Positions 8,726 through 17,757 of a DNA stretch of 64,000 bases are shown in pieces. Numbering within the stretch: the stretch's first letter is position 1; every line of letters starts with the position of its first letter. The position numbers and the translations under genes were made by a program. The notes under the pieces are model-generated. The model was not told where the DNA came from. It searched no databases and was given only the letters and a program-made list of their open reading frames with translations. The DNA comes from UBA1952 sp965246765 (lineage in GTDB: Bacteria; Bacteroidota; Bacteroidia; Chitinophagales; Chitinophagaceae): contig CBDFFJ010000008.1 of NCBI GenBank assembly GCA_965246765.1, forward strand, positions 248,001-312,000, given 5' to 3'.

Positions 8726-10070
8726 CTATTTCTTTACAAAAACAGCAGACTTTACGCCTTCCGCATCCTGACAGCGGATCGTATAAATTCCCGGCGCGAT
8801 GCCGCTGGTATTGAGCATTATTTTATTCCCGTCGCGGGATTGGGGTACCGTCAAGAGCCGGCCAACGGCATCCCAAACCTGCACGGAAGCACTTGGCCCA
8901 AAGGCCGTTGACACAAAAAGCACCTCGCCCGCCGGATTGGGATAAATATGAAGGCTGCCTTTCTGCAGGACGCTGACAGAAGTAGGTTGAAGAGCTGTTG
9001 GAGGATTCCAATAGTATTTGAAAGCACTGTCAGCAGTTGCTTGAAGACTCGTGAATGTTTCTAATGGGCAACTACCCGCGCTGTCTGCAACCACCAGAGC
9101 AAAGCTCACCTTCTTTATTCCTCCCGAAATGATTGTGAAGTCGTTGCTGGTGATAAGCATGCGGCGGTCGCCGGGACTGGTTGTTGACCTGCATTCACTA
9201 TCTAAGGAACTGAAGATATAAGCTGAGTTGTTCGGAAACGGCGTGCCGAGGCGATTTTGAGAATGCATTAATCTGTAAAACTCTGTTCCTGTGTGCGGGT
9301 CGCCGGTCGCACCGCCGGAATTATTGTAAAAATTAAAGCAGCCTGCTGCTTGGCGCGATGTCGGCGAGTCGCCAGGTAGCTCAAGCACGGTAACAGCAGC
9401 CATTGGAGGCTTGGCCCCGTAGATCATGTCAACGATTTTGCCATTATAGACCGCAGCCATTCTGCGACTTGAGTCAAATCCGACAAAATCGTCGCTGGCA
9501 TCGCCCAGATCCATGTCGGCCATAAGGCCAAGCCGGAAGTTGTTGTAGGGAGCGCTTGCGTGGTTTGTAAGCCTGTATTCATAAAAAATCATATTGTCAA
9601 TAAGGCCGCTCCTTCTGTAAGCATAGCAGGAGATGGCGACATCAATGCCGAACGCGTTGGTTTGGGAGACATTCCTCGGCGTTGGGCCATTATCGTTTAT
9701 AATCCACCAAAGCATCTAATCACCCTTCATGGCTGGGTAGTCTCCCAAAAGCGGATTGTACTTACCGTCTCCATTTACATCAACAAACGGCGCAAGGTCA
9801 TGATTCACAACCAACGCTACGCCGCCTGCGCCTTTGGCAAAGGGATTTCCGTTAGCCGGCCATTCCAGAATTGGTATAGGCGTATTGGCCGCACTCGCAT
9901 CGGGCGGTGGATGTAGCCGGATCCCACCACATATCTCCATGCACCAGATGCGCAGCCTTTATGTTGGCAATGTCAATGTTCTCGCTGGTGGTAAAAAGAG
10001 GATTGGTCTGAGCCGAAACCGACAGGACTCCGCAAGCCAGCAGTGTGCAAAGGGTTGAGATTCTTTTCAT
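8726..10070 (-). pseudogene. Decayed type IX secretion cargo gene (internal deletion, frameshift and amber stop)
   Basis: Read in pieces this is a secreted Bacteroidota protein: signal peptide MKRISTLCTLLACGVLSVSA at 10070, the motif GDMWWDP, then ILEWPANGNPFAKG, PFVDVNGDGKYNPLLGDYP, LWWIINDNG, and a C-terminal sorting domain (IYPNPAGE, ending AVFVKK). The frame changes around 9895-9910, and the segment that normally joins the first two motifs is missing, which indicates a deletion. A second lesion is TAG at 9716-9718, between KGD and MLWW, where relatives as I remember them have Gln (CAG). The downstream 329 codons remain open. It lies directly beside the integration site. Confidence 0.8.
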
Positions 10071-10166
10071 AGAAGCCGATAAAGGGTGAACGTTTAGGGA
10101 TGATACAAATGGTGATGCAAGAACCAGCGCCATTCCACAGTCTCAGCCAACTTATCTTCGTCGCCC

Positions 10167-11654
10167 ATGCAAAAAATTCTTGTCGCCAATCGGGGTGAGA
10201 TAGCCCTTCGCGTCATGCGCACCGCCCGCGAGATGGGCATTGAAACTGTTGCTGTTTTCTCTGAAGCCGATCGCGCCATGCCTTTTGTGCGCTACGCGGA
10301 TGAGGCCTACTGCATTGGCCCTGCGCCATCTGCGCAATCGTATCTGCGGGCCGATAAGATTATCGAAGTAGCTAAGAATAGCGGGGCAGACGCGATACAC
10401 CCCGGCTATGGTTTTCTAAGCGAGAATGCCGCCTTTTCTCGGGCAGTTACCGATGCAGGGCTGCTGTTCATTGGCCCCTCCGCCCATTCCATCAACATGA
10501 TGGGTGACAAGATTTCCGCGAAGCAGGCGGCGAAGAAGTTCGGTGTACCCATGGTGCCGGGAACGGACGAGCCAATCCAAAGTCTGGACGAGGCGCGCAA
10601 CATTGCCGGCCGCACCGGCTATCCTATTCTGATTAAAGCGGCAGCAGGCGGCGGCGGCAAGGGCATGCGCGTGGTAAACGGAGATGGCGAGCTGGAAGAA
10701 GGCCTGCGCATGGCCAAAAGCGAGGCGCTCAATGCCTTTGCCAACGATGCTGTGTTTATAGAAAAGTATGTAGCTGCGCCGCGGCACATTGAGATTCAGG
10801 TGCTCGGCGACCAGCATGGCAATTACGTTTATCTCTTTGAGCGCGAATGCTCCATTCAGCGCCGGCACCAGAAACTGATTGAGGAGGCGCCGTCTTCCTG
10901 CCTCAGCCCGAACATTCGCAAGGCAATGGGCGAAAGCGCGGTGGCTGTCTGTAAGGCCTGCCAGTACCATGGGGCGGGCACAATAGAATTTCTGGTGGAC
11001 GAAGGCCTGAATTTCTACTTTCTTGAAATGAACACGCGGCTGCAGGTGGAGCATTGCGTGACGGAAATGATTACCGGCATTGACCTTGTGCGTGAGCAGA
11101 TCAATGTGGCCCGTGGCGAAAAGCTGGCCTTTACGCAGGAGGATTTGGAGATATGCGGTCACAGCATTGAGCTGCGTGTATGCGCCGAAGATCCGATGAA
11201 TAATTTTCTGCCGGATACCGGCAGGCTGGAGTTATACCTGACGCCTAAGGGCCCCGGCGTGCGGGTGGACGACGGCTATGAGCAGGGCCAGGACATTCCT
11301 ATCTTCTACGACCCGATGATTGCGAAGCTGGTAGTACACGCCGCTACGCGCGATGAAGCTATTGAGCGCCTTTGCCGCGCCATAGATGAGTACAAGCTGG
11401 AAGGATTTGCAAACACGCTGCGTTTCGGTCAATGGGCCGTCCGGCACGAAGCATTTCGCAGTGGGAAGTTTGATACGAAGTTCATTGAGCGCTATTTCAA
11501 GCCTGAATATCTTTTGGAAGAAGATGAAGCAACAGCCAGGGTAGCTGCGCTAATGGCGTCGGCTGCATGGGTAAAGTCATCTGCGCTAAAACCCAGGCCC
11601 CAAGCGGAACAGGCGCCTGTCGCGGCTTCCGGATGGAAGATGAGAAGGAGATAA
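10167..11654 (+). CDS. accC: Biotin carboxylase subunit of an acyl-CoA carboxylase
   Basis: The 495-residue product is a biotin carboxylase, which carboxylates biotin on a carrier protein using ATP and bicarbonate. It begins KILVANRGEIALR, the conserved N-terminus. The ATP-grasp glycine loop AAAGGGGKGM is at 158-167 and the catalytic motif EMNTRLQVEH at 287-296. The biotin carboxylase C domain follows. About 40 extra residues at the C-terminus are rich in Ala and Pro. No biotin carrier or carboxyltransferase gene is adjacent, so whether it serves acetyl-CoA or propionyl-CoA carboxylase cannot be told from context. Confidence 0.9.
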   Translation: MQKILVANRGEIALRVMRTAREMGIETVAVFSEADRAMPFVRYADEAYCIGPAPSAQSYLRADKIIEVAKNSGADAIHPGYGFLSENAAFSRAVTDAGLLFIGPSAHSINMMGDKISAKQAAKKFGVPMVPGTDEPIQSLDEARNIAGRTGYPILIKAAAGGGGKGMRVVNGDGELEEGLRMAKSEALNAFANDAVFIEKYVAAPRHIEIQVLGDQHGNYVYLFERECSIQRRHQKLIEEAPSSCLSPNIRKAMGESAVAVCKACQYHGAGTIEFLVDEGLNFYFLEMNTRLQVEHCVTEMITGIDLVREQINVARGEKLAFTQEDLEICGHSIELRVCAEDPMNNFLPDTGRLELYLTPKGPGVRVDDGYEQGQDIPIFYDPMIAKLVVHAATRDEAIERLCRAIDEYKLEGFANTLRFGQWAVRHEAFRSGKFDTKFIERYFKPEYLLEEDEATARVAALMASAAWVKSSALKPRPQAEQAPVAASGWKMRRR

Positions 11655-11717
11655 GTGATAACCGTGGCGCAAGGGAATGCTTATGCAGCCCTTCCGTTTC
11701 GCCTTATTCCTGACAAC

Positions 11718-11933
11718 ATGAATCCTGAAATCCTGCTTGACCTCGTTAAAGCAAAAATGCCCTTTGGAAAATTCAAGGGCACTTTGATCTGCGATCTGCC
11801 AGACGCTTATCTGGAATATTTTGCCCGCCAGGGGTTTCCCAAAGGGAAGATTGGCGTGCTGCTGCAAACGATGTATGAGATAGCGCTCAACGGCCTGCGC
11901 AGTCTGCTCACGCCATTACGCGGCGGCAGCTGA
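11718..11933 (+). CDS. DUF3820 family protein
   Basis: The 71-residue product contains the DUF3820 signature: a K-MPFGKFKG start, DLPDAYLEYFARQGFP, then GLRSLLTPL at the end. Function unknown. I prefer ATG 11718 to an upstream GTG at 11655 because family members begin just before this conserved block. It follows the biotin carboxylase gene by 63 bp and overlaps the 3' end of the convergent gene at 11916 by 18 bp. Confidence 0.75.
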   Translation: MNPEILLDLVKAKMPFGKFKGTLICDLPDAYLEYFARQGFPKGKIGVLLQTMYEIALNGLRSLLTPLRGGS

Positions 11934-12341
11934 CGGGCCTTCTTCTTCCTGGCGACGGGTTATGTCGCCTTCAGCAGGATCGGCCTTTACTACCTTCTTC
12001 TGAATATCTTCTACCTGCTGCATAAATGCAGTCACTTTCTGGTCGGCATATGGGCCGTAGGCATCTACAAGCGTGCCTTTCTTTCCGTCTGATGTTTCAA
12101 CAACGTAGAGGATGGAATTATCCCCGGGATCGCTCTCACCTTCAAAGCGGTAAAAATTAATCACACTCACTTCTTCCGGCGGATAAGCCTTGCTTCCTTC
12201 CTCGGCGGTGTGAAAGCCCCTGCTGCCTACTTTAAATTGTTCCGTATAGCCATTCCTCACTGCCTTGCCCATCACCATGGAGAGGCTATTCATTTCGGTG
12301 ACTTTGTCATTAGCCTGACTGTAGCCTGGAGTGCGTTGCAT
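11916..12341 (-). CDS. Small protein of a Bacteroidota family often mislabelled as PRPP synthetase
   Basis: The 141-residue product contains INFYRFEGESDPGDNSILY and GTLVDAYGPYAD. Both match my memory of a short Bacteroidota protein family that carries a phosphoribosylpyrophosphate-synthetase label in databases without any PRPP motif. No signal or TM segment is seen. The tail is charged and Ala-rich. The start at ATG 12341 (MQRTPGYSQ) is chosen over an upstream candidate at 12398 that would add an unrelated stretch. Function unknown. The 3' end overlaps the DUF3820 gene by 18 bp. Confidence 0.65.
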   Translation of the reverse strand: MQRTPGYSQANDKVTEMNSLSMVMGKAVRNGYTEQFKVGSRGFHTAEEGSKAYPPEEVSVINFYRFEGESDPGDNSILYVVETSDGKKGTLVDAYGPYADQKVTAFMQQVEDIQKKVVKADPAEGDITRRQEEEGPSAAAA

Positions 12342-12542
12342 GGTAATTGTTTTTAGTTCTATGGAGATCTGGCTCCGCCTCAGCCATAATACTATCATGC
12401 CGCACAGCCGCCGTGCATCATCAAGAAATTGCTAAGGATTACTGCTGCTAATGGCCGCCGGAGTTGTTCTCATTACATAGCCCAACCTGGATGGCTGGCT
12501 GCGTTTTGTGATTCTGAAAACAGATTCAGCAGCCTGTTGTCG

Positions 12543-13007
12543 CTATTGCGCATAGCGAAACTTTTTGTGGCCATCCTGCACCTCTATTTTACGGATAGCG
12601 GTAAACGGAATCGTTTTTGGCAAGCCGAGAAAGCGCGACCGCATCCCGCGAATGGTCTGGCGATTCACAAAAATCTGATCAAAGTAAAAGACTGTCCGCC
12701 GCCCGGCAGTGTCCGTGACGCGCATCTCTATTGATGGGCTCACTTTCAGTGTGGCAGGCTGCCCATGCTTGTCCACGCATTTTATGCCGGTGACCGGGAA
12801 CGTCTTGTATTTTTCGCGCATTCCCGTAGGGCCGACTACGGTCACGTCGCGCAGCGTAGCCGCATCCATCCCGGAAAACTGCTCTCTGAAGCTTGTAAGC
12901 GGAATTGTATAAGTGGCGCAGGAGCTTAACGTAGCCAGCAATAAAGCCGCGCAGGCAAGGCGGCAAAAATGCTTACAAAATGAATTTTCTGCAGGCTGTT
13001 TCCGCAT
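12543..13007 (-). CDS. Lipoprotein of unknown function
   Basis: The 154-residue product has a signal sequence ending in lipobox LSSC (about residues 27-30), then a domain with alternating strands (SIEMRVTDTAGRRTVFYFDQIFV). It lies 10 bp downstream of the YkgJ-like gene and so is probably the last gene of the parA-parB transcript. No family recognised. Confidence 0.65.
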   Translation of the reverse strand: MRKQPAENSFCKHFCRLACAALLLATLSSCATYTIPLTSFREQFSGMDAATLRDVTVVGPTGMREKYKTFPVTGIKCVDKHGQPATLKVSPSIEMRVTDTAGRRTVFYFDQIFVNRQTIRGMRSRFLGLPKTIPFTAIRKIEVQDGHKKFRYAQ

Positions 13008-13017
13008 AAATTTCTCG

Positions 13018-13485
13018 TTATCCGATTTCTTCCAACGCTTCCAGTACGCTGAATACTGCCGGGCACACGGTAGCGTTCTTTAAAGTCAGCGCTACACGCT
13101 TCAGCAGCACATCCTCATCGGTGTAGGGATATCTACGGCAATCCGACGGGCGATCTTCGTAAATAGAACAGAAATTGTCTGAGCCTAAAAAAGGGCAGGG
13201 CGAAGACTGAAGCACAAAGTCTCCATCACTGTCCAGCTTCAGATGCTGCTGAATCAGCTCGCCTTCTTTCACGCGCAGCCGCTTTGCAATGCGTTTGATG
13301 TCCGGCTGCTTAAAGCGTGGGGAATAGTTCTTACAGCAATTGGCGCAGGCAAGGCAATCTGTCTTTGCGAAAGTGGTTTCATGCAGCTGAGGCAGGGCGC
13401 GCAGCATCTTGTTGCGATTGCCGCGCTCCAGGAGCCGTTTGTACGTCTTTTGCTTTTCACCTGCTGTCTTCTGCCACTGTTCCAT
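13018..13485 (-). CDS. YkgJ-type cysteine cluster protein
   Basis: The 155-residue product shows the conserved cysteines of the YkgJ family: CLACANCC near the N-terminus, then CPFL, CSIYEDRPSDCRRYPY. These are thought to bind zinc or an iron-sulfur cluster; the biochemical role is not established. I use ATG at 13485, because the frame can be extended only by a TTG start at 13494. It follows parB by 23 bp. Confidence 0.8.
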   Translation of the reverse strand: MEQWQKTAGEKQKTYKRLLERGNRNKMLRALPQLHETTFAKTDCLACANCCKNYSPRFKQPDIKRIAKRLRVKEGELIQQHLKLDSDGDFVLQSSPCPFLGSDNFCSIYEDRPSDCRRYPYTDEDVLLKRVALTLKNATVCPAVFSVLEALEEIG

Positions 13486-13508
13486 GCTGCACAATTTTGG
13501 GGTGATTC

Positions 13509-14447
13509 CTACAAGTTCATCTTCTCCATGATCCGCTCCAGATCCTCGTCATTGTAAAACTCAATCACAAGGCTGCCGCGTCCGGTCTTCTTCCGGTCCA
13601 GATGCACCCGCGTAGAGAAGTGAGAAGCCATATTGTCCTCAATGCGCTTGTATGCCGGCGCCAGCTTCGCCTTTGGCTTTTTCCCTTCAATCACTTTCCC
13701 CTGCGATAGCTCCCCATCACTGGCAAGCCCTTTTACAAGGGCTTCTGTTTGTCGCACGCTCAGGCCCTTATCCTTTACCTCCCGAAAAGCGTAGAGCTGA
13801 TGATCTACCTGCTCAAGGCCTATAATGGCCCGCGCATGTCCCATGCTCAGCTCGCCGTCGCGCACCGCCTTCTGAATATCCGGCGGCAGCTTTAAGAGGC
13901 GCAGATAATTCGCCACCGTACTGCGCTCCTTATTCATCCGTTCAGACACACCTTCCTGCGTCAGGTTGCACTCATCCATCAGGCGGCGATAGCTGATGGC
14001 AATTTCCATAGCATTCAGGTCCTCCCGCTGCAGGTTTTCCAAAAGGGCAAGTTCCAGCAGGCCGTCATTGTCTTCCGAAGTGCGTACATAAGCAGGGATG
14101 TCTTTCACGCCTGCCATCTGCGATGCCCGCCAGCGCCGCTCGCCGGAAATAAGCTGATACTTCCCGTTTGCCAGTTTGGTAACGGTGATAGGCTGAATGA
14201 TGTCGTGCAGCTTTATGCTCTCCGACAGCTCCCGTAGCGCCGACTCTTCAAAATCCCGGCGCGGCTGCATAGGGTTAGCCACGATCTGATCTAACGGCAC
14301 ACGTAGCCCGGCGGTCGGGGTTCCAGCTACCGCCGGCACGGCGGAGGCGGCACTCAGCTCCTCATCAATATTGCTCAGGAGGGCGCGGATACCCTTGCCA
14401 AGCGCCTGCTTGTTCTTCGTGGTGTTATTACTGCTGCTTTGCGCCAT
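13509..14447 (-). CDS. parB: Chromosome partitioning protein ParB
   Basis: The 312-residue product has the ParB/Spo0J layout: a basic N-terminal segment (KNKQALGKGIRALL), the CTP-binding ParB domain with NPMQPRRDF and GERRWRAS, a helix-turn-helix region around LTQEGVSERMNKERSTV, and a C-terminal dimerisation domain ending DEDLERIMEKMNL. It binds parS sites and works with ParA in origin segregation. The start is ATG 14447; the extension to 14462 needs a TTG. It overlaps the parA stop by 20 bp, indicating translational coupling. I found no convincing parS site nearby. Confidence 0.95.
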   Translation of the reverse strand: MAQSSSNNTTKNKQALGKGIRALLSNIDEELSAASAVPAVAGTPTAGLRVPLDQIVANPMQPRRDFEESALRELSESIKLHDIIQPITVTKLANGKYQLISGERRWRASQMAGVKDIPAYVRTSEDNDGLLELALLENLQREDLNAMEIAISYRRLMDECNLTQEGVSERMNKERSTVANYLRLLKLPPDIQKAVRDGELSMGHARAIIGLEQVDHQLYAFREVKDKGLSVRQTEALVKGLASDGELSQGKVIEGKKPKAKLAPAYKRIEDNMASHFSTRVHLDRKKTGRGSLVIEFYNDEDLERIMEKMNL

Positions 14448-15255
14448 CCTCGCTGGTTTCAAAAATTTTATCCTCGTTCTTAATCTTCGTCAGGTCGTTC
14501 TTCTGCAAAATTTCCTTGGCGAGGTTGAAGTAATTAATCGCGCCGGTGCTGTCGGCATCATACATCAGCGCCGGGCGGCCAAATGAGGGCGCCTCTCCCA
14601 GCTTCGTGTTGCGGTGAATGATTGTATGGAAAACAGTGTCACCAAAATGATTCTTAATCTCTTCCACCACTTGATTAGAAAGCCGCAGACGCCCGTCGTA
14701 CATCGTCATTAGGATGCCTTCAATCTGCAGGGCAGTGTTGATGCGCGTCTGCACAATCTTAATCGTGTTCAGCAGCTTGCCCAGGCCCTCCAGCGCAAAG
14801 TATTCGCATTGAACCGGTATCACGACGCTGTCCGCCGCCGTCAGGGCATTCACCGTAATCAGCCCCAGCGAAGGCGAGCAGTCTATGATGATAAAGTCAT
14901 ATTCGCCGCGCGTTTCCTTCAGCGCATCGCGCAGAATATGCTCACGTGAAGGGTGATTGATAAGCTCTATCTCGGCCCCCACAAGGTCAAGGTGCGAAGG
15001 AATGAGCGACAGGTTCGGCGTCTCCGTTTCCAGCACCACCTGGCTCAATGGCGTCTCATTCACCAGTATATCATACAGCGACAGCTGCACGTTCTTCAGG
15101 TCAAAGCCATTGCCCGTCGTGCTGTTCGCCTGCGGGTCGGCGTCAACGAGCAGCGTCTTATATTCCAGCACCGCCAGCGATGCCGCAAGGTTGATAGCCG
15201 TCGTCGTCTTGCCTACGCCGCCCTTCTGGTTCGCTATTGCTATTACTTTGGCCAT
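14428..15255 (-). CDS. parA: Chromosome partitioning ATPase ParA/Soj
   Basis: The 275-residue product begins MAKVIAIANQKGGVGKTT, with the deviant Walker A motif at residues 11-18, followed by LLVDADPQANSTTG and DFIIIDCSPSLG, as in Soj-type ParA proteins. The ATPase drives segregation of ParB-bound origins. The start at 15255 removes a short unrelated extension. It is the first gene of the parA-parB-ykgJ-lipoprotein transcript. Confidence 0.95.
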   Translation of the reverse strand: MAKVIAIANQKGGVGKTTTAINLAASLAVLEYKTLLVDADPQANSTTGNGFDLKNVQLSLYDILVNETPLSQVVLETETPNLSLIPSHLDLVGAEIELINHPSREHILRDALKETRGEYDFIIIDCSPSLGLITVNALTAADSVVIPVQCEYFALEGLGKLLNTIKIVQTRINTALQIEGILMTMYDGRLRLSNQVVEEIKNHFGDTVFHTIIHRNTKLGEAPSFGRPALMYDADSTGAINYFNLAKEILQKNDLTKIKNEDKIFETSEDGAKQQ

Positions 15256-15571
15256 TGTATCACTTCGGTCGGCATCCGCCACGGCGAAACCTAACCCATT
15301 CTTTTGATTTTTTTGTTAGTCAGCGACAGTAACTTTTATCATCGTCCGTTGCGTCGCACTCTTGTACGTTCTGTAAGTCTGCGCGGCTTTTTCCGTATTT
15401 CTTTAAAGAAGATGACGCATAGTTGCACCAAACGCCATATTCCTTCAAGCAGCAAATCCATGAAATAAGTACGCTCGCTTCCCGGTTTACAAAAATACGC
15501 CGCACAACACGATATAAGCTTTCTAAATAGCCCGAAGTGGATAACTCACGCCACCTTTACGCCTCCAGCCT
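15256..15571. other. Divergent intergenic region between parA and the FMN reductase gene
   Basis: This 316-bp stretch holds no gene I can support. A 61-codon minus-strand frame at 15320-15505 has no signal, motif or family resemblance. The region should carry the promoters of both divergent genes. Confidence 0.5.
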
Positions 15572-16072
15572 ATGATCACCGTCATTTCCGGTACCGCCCG
15601 CGCCGACAGCTACACGCTGCGCCTGGCAACGCATTACCACAGTTTGCTGCAAGAACGCGGACAGGACGTTCATCTGCTAAGTCTGGAAGATTTTCCGGTC
15701 TGGGAGCGCGGGCCCGAACTTTTAGCCGCCGAAACCCGTTACCTCATTCCCTCAGAGCGGTTCGTCTTCATTATGCCCGAGTACAACGGTTCTTTCCCGG
15801 GCAGACTCAAGACACTGATAGACAACTCTGATATAAAAAAATGCTGGTGGAATAAGAAAGCCCTCCTCACCGGCCTCGCCGACGGCCGCGCCGGCAATCT
15901 GCGCGGGCTGGAGCATATGACCGGCATTCTCCAGTACCTGCACGTACACGTGTATTGGGATAAGCTGCCGCTCAGTCGGGTATCAGAGGAAATTGACGGT
16001 GATGGCCGGCTCATAAAGCCCACGACAGAGGCGGTAATCAAAGCGCAGATAGATGGTTTTCTGAAATTCTAA
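15572..16072 (+). CDS. NAD(P)H-dependent FMN reductase family protein
   Basis: The 166-residue product has the flavodoxin-like fold motifs of this family: ISGTARADSYTLRLA for the FMN phosphate loop near the N-terminus and PEYNGSFPGRLKTLID around residues 70-85. Members reduce FMN or quinones with NAD(P)H in the cytoplasm. It stands alone, 45 bp upstream of the phosphoesterase gene, and could share its transcript. Confidence 0.85.
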   Translation: MITVISGTARADSYTLRLATHYHSLLQERGQDVHLLSLEDFPVWERGPELLAAETRYLIPSERFVFIMPEYNGSFPGRLKTLIDNSDIKKCWWNKKALLTGLADGRAGNLRGLEHMTGILQYLHVHVYWDKLPLSRVSEEIDGDGRLIKPTTEAVIKAQIDGFLKF

Positions 16073-16117
16073 GCTTAGGAAAGACTAATTACTCACCATT
16101 CACACTCATCACGACCT

Positions 16118-17374
16118 GTGCCTCTTCGTTTTTTTATTATACTCGGTCTTATTCTGATTGCTGAATACTACGCCTTTGTAGTAGTCCGCTCCGCAGTGCG
16201 CAATTTGCCGCAGCCCTGGCGTATAGGCCTCACAGCGCTCTATATCGCGGCTACGCTGACTGCTTGGGCGGGCGTGGTCTTCTTCCGGGTCATTGACTGG
16301 GCGCGGCTGCCGCACTTTATCCGGAACGTGTACATCGCCTTCGCGCTGGGACTTACCGTTGGCAAGCTGCTGGTGTTGATCATCATGCTGGTGGATGACC
16401 TGCGCCGCCTGGTGCTGTGGGTCATCAATCTGTTTTATACCGGAGGCACCAGAGCGCCGGAAGTGACTGAGGGCACAACAGGCCGTGGCATCACACGCTC
16501 GTATTTTCTCACACGCATGGCACTGGTGGTTGGCGGAACGGCTTTGGCGGGCTTCCTGTATGGCATCAGCAACCGCTACAATTATCATATCCGGCGCATC
16601 AAGCTGAAGCTGCCCAACCTGCCGCCCTCAGCGCGCGGACTAAAGATCATTCAGATCTCAGACATTCACTCCGGCTCCTTTGATTCCCACGAAGCGGTGG
16701 CGGCCGGCGTTTCCAAAATAATGGCCGAAGAGCCGCACCTCATCCTGTTTACCGGGGATCTTGTAAACAACAAGGCAGAGGAGATTGAGCCGTATAAGGA
16801 TATTTTCTCAAAACTAAAAGCGCCTATGGGCGTTTATTCCACCCTTGGCAATCACGATTACGGAGATTATGTGCAATGGTCGTCGCCGGCAGAAAAAGCG
16901 GCTAACCTGGAGCGCCTGAAACAGCACCATGCCTCCATGGGCTGGAGACTGCTGATGAACGAACATGTGGTATTTCCTAACTACGACGGTGGAATCGCGC
17001 TTATCGGCATTGAAAACTGGAGCGCCAAGCCGCAATTTCCCAAATATGGCAAGATGGCGGAAGCTTACGCCGGCCTGAAGGATGATGCCTGTGTAAAAAT
17101 TCTGATGTCGCACGACCCGTCCCATTGGGACGCCGAAGTGCTGACGCAATATCCGGATATAGACCTGACGCTCAGCGGGCATACGCACGGCATGCAGTTC
17201 GGCATTGAAATACCGGGATTCAAATGGAGCCCGGTGAAATATGTCTATAAGAAGTGGGCCGGTCTTTATCAGGAAGGCAAGCAATACCTCTATGTCAACC
17301 GCGGCTACGGCTTTCTAGGCTATCCAGGCCGCTTAGGCATTCTGCCGGAGATTACCCTTATTACCCTGGTGTAG
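16118..17374 (+). CDS. Membrane-anchored metallophosphoesterase
   Basis: The 418-residue product has four hydrophobic segments in its first 150 residues (about 4-25, 38-57, 70-92 and 133-150), then a calcineurin-like phosphoesterase domain: DIH at 182-184, GD at 213-214, GNHD at 244-247, SHDPSHW at 331-337 and GHTHG at 354-358. All metal-ligand motifs are present, so it should be active. It resembles the YkuE/YaeI group linked to lipid or nucleotide phosphoester cleavage; the substrate is unknown. The start is GTG at 16118. Confidence 0.85.
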   Translation: MPLRFFIILGLILIAEYYAFVVVRSAVRNLPQPWRIGLTALYIAATLTAWAGVVFFRVIDWARLPHFIRNVYIAFALGLTVGKLLVLIIMLVDDLRRLVLWVINLFYTGGTRAPEVTEGTTGRGITRSYFLTRMALVVGGTALAGFLYGISNRYNYHIRRIKLKLPNLPPSARGLKIIQISDIHSGSFDSHEAVAAGVSKIMAEEPHLILFTGDLVNNKAEEIEPYKDIFSKLKAPMGVYSTLGNHDYGDYVQWSSPAEKAANLERLKQHHASMGWRLLMNEHVVFPNYDGGIALIGIENWSAKPQFPKYGKMAEAYAGLKDDACVKILMSHDPSHWDAEVLTQYPDIDLTLSGHTHGMQFGIEIPGFKWSPVKYVYKKWAGLYQEGKQYLYVNRGYGFLGYPGRLGILPEITLITLV

Positions 17375-17757
17375 GAGCGTGTCATTATGGCCTCCATTCA
17401 CAGGCAGAATCAGTGAAGCTGTGCCGCCTCAAAAAGAATGCGGTCGATCGCCTTCTGACGGGGCTGAAGCAGGTCGCTTTTAGCCATTAAGAGTACCTTT
17501 TGCATTGCCTGAAGCAAAGCCTCAAGGCTGTTGTAGGTTGCATGGCTGAGTGCCGGCAGCAATAGCGGGCGCTGAAGACGATGTGGCTGCAGCGAAAAGG
17601 TTCTGTGTAGATTTTGGGGCATGCGCAAGCGGTTTGAGAAAAGTAACGGCATTGTAAAAGGCATATTGCACCAGCGGGGCGCTTTTTTAGAGAACCTTTA
17701 CATATCGCGGCGAAAGAACCTTTGGCTGCGGCGAGCGTTTCACAACTAACTGTATTC
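17375..17757. other. Intergenic stretch with one doubtful short ORF
   Basis: This 383-bp region lies between two plus-strand genes. A minus-strand frame at 17410-17664 (ATG start, 84 codons) ends in a plausible amphipathic helix (LLQPRQKAIDRILFEAAQ) and could encode a small protein, but there is no family resemblance and no supporting context. I see no RNA gene or strong terminator. Confidence 0.3.

Noticed and set aside
9716..9718. Recoding of TAG as pyrrolysine or another amino acid
   Set aside because: The same gene also has a deletion and frameshift, so ordinary decay explains it; several genes here end normally in TAG.
14936..14956. parS site around CACGTG inside parA
   Set aside because: Beyond the central hexamer few bases match the parS consensus, and it lies within coding sequence.
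15320..15505. 61-codon minus-strand gene upstream of parA
   Set aside because: It lies in the presumed promoter region of parA and shows no protein-like features.
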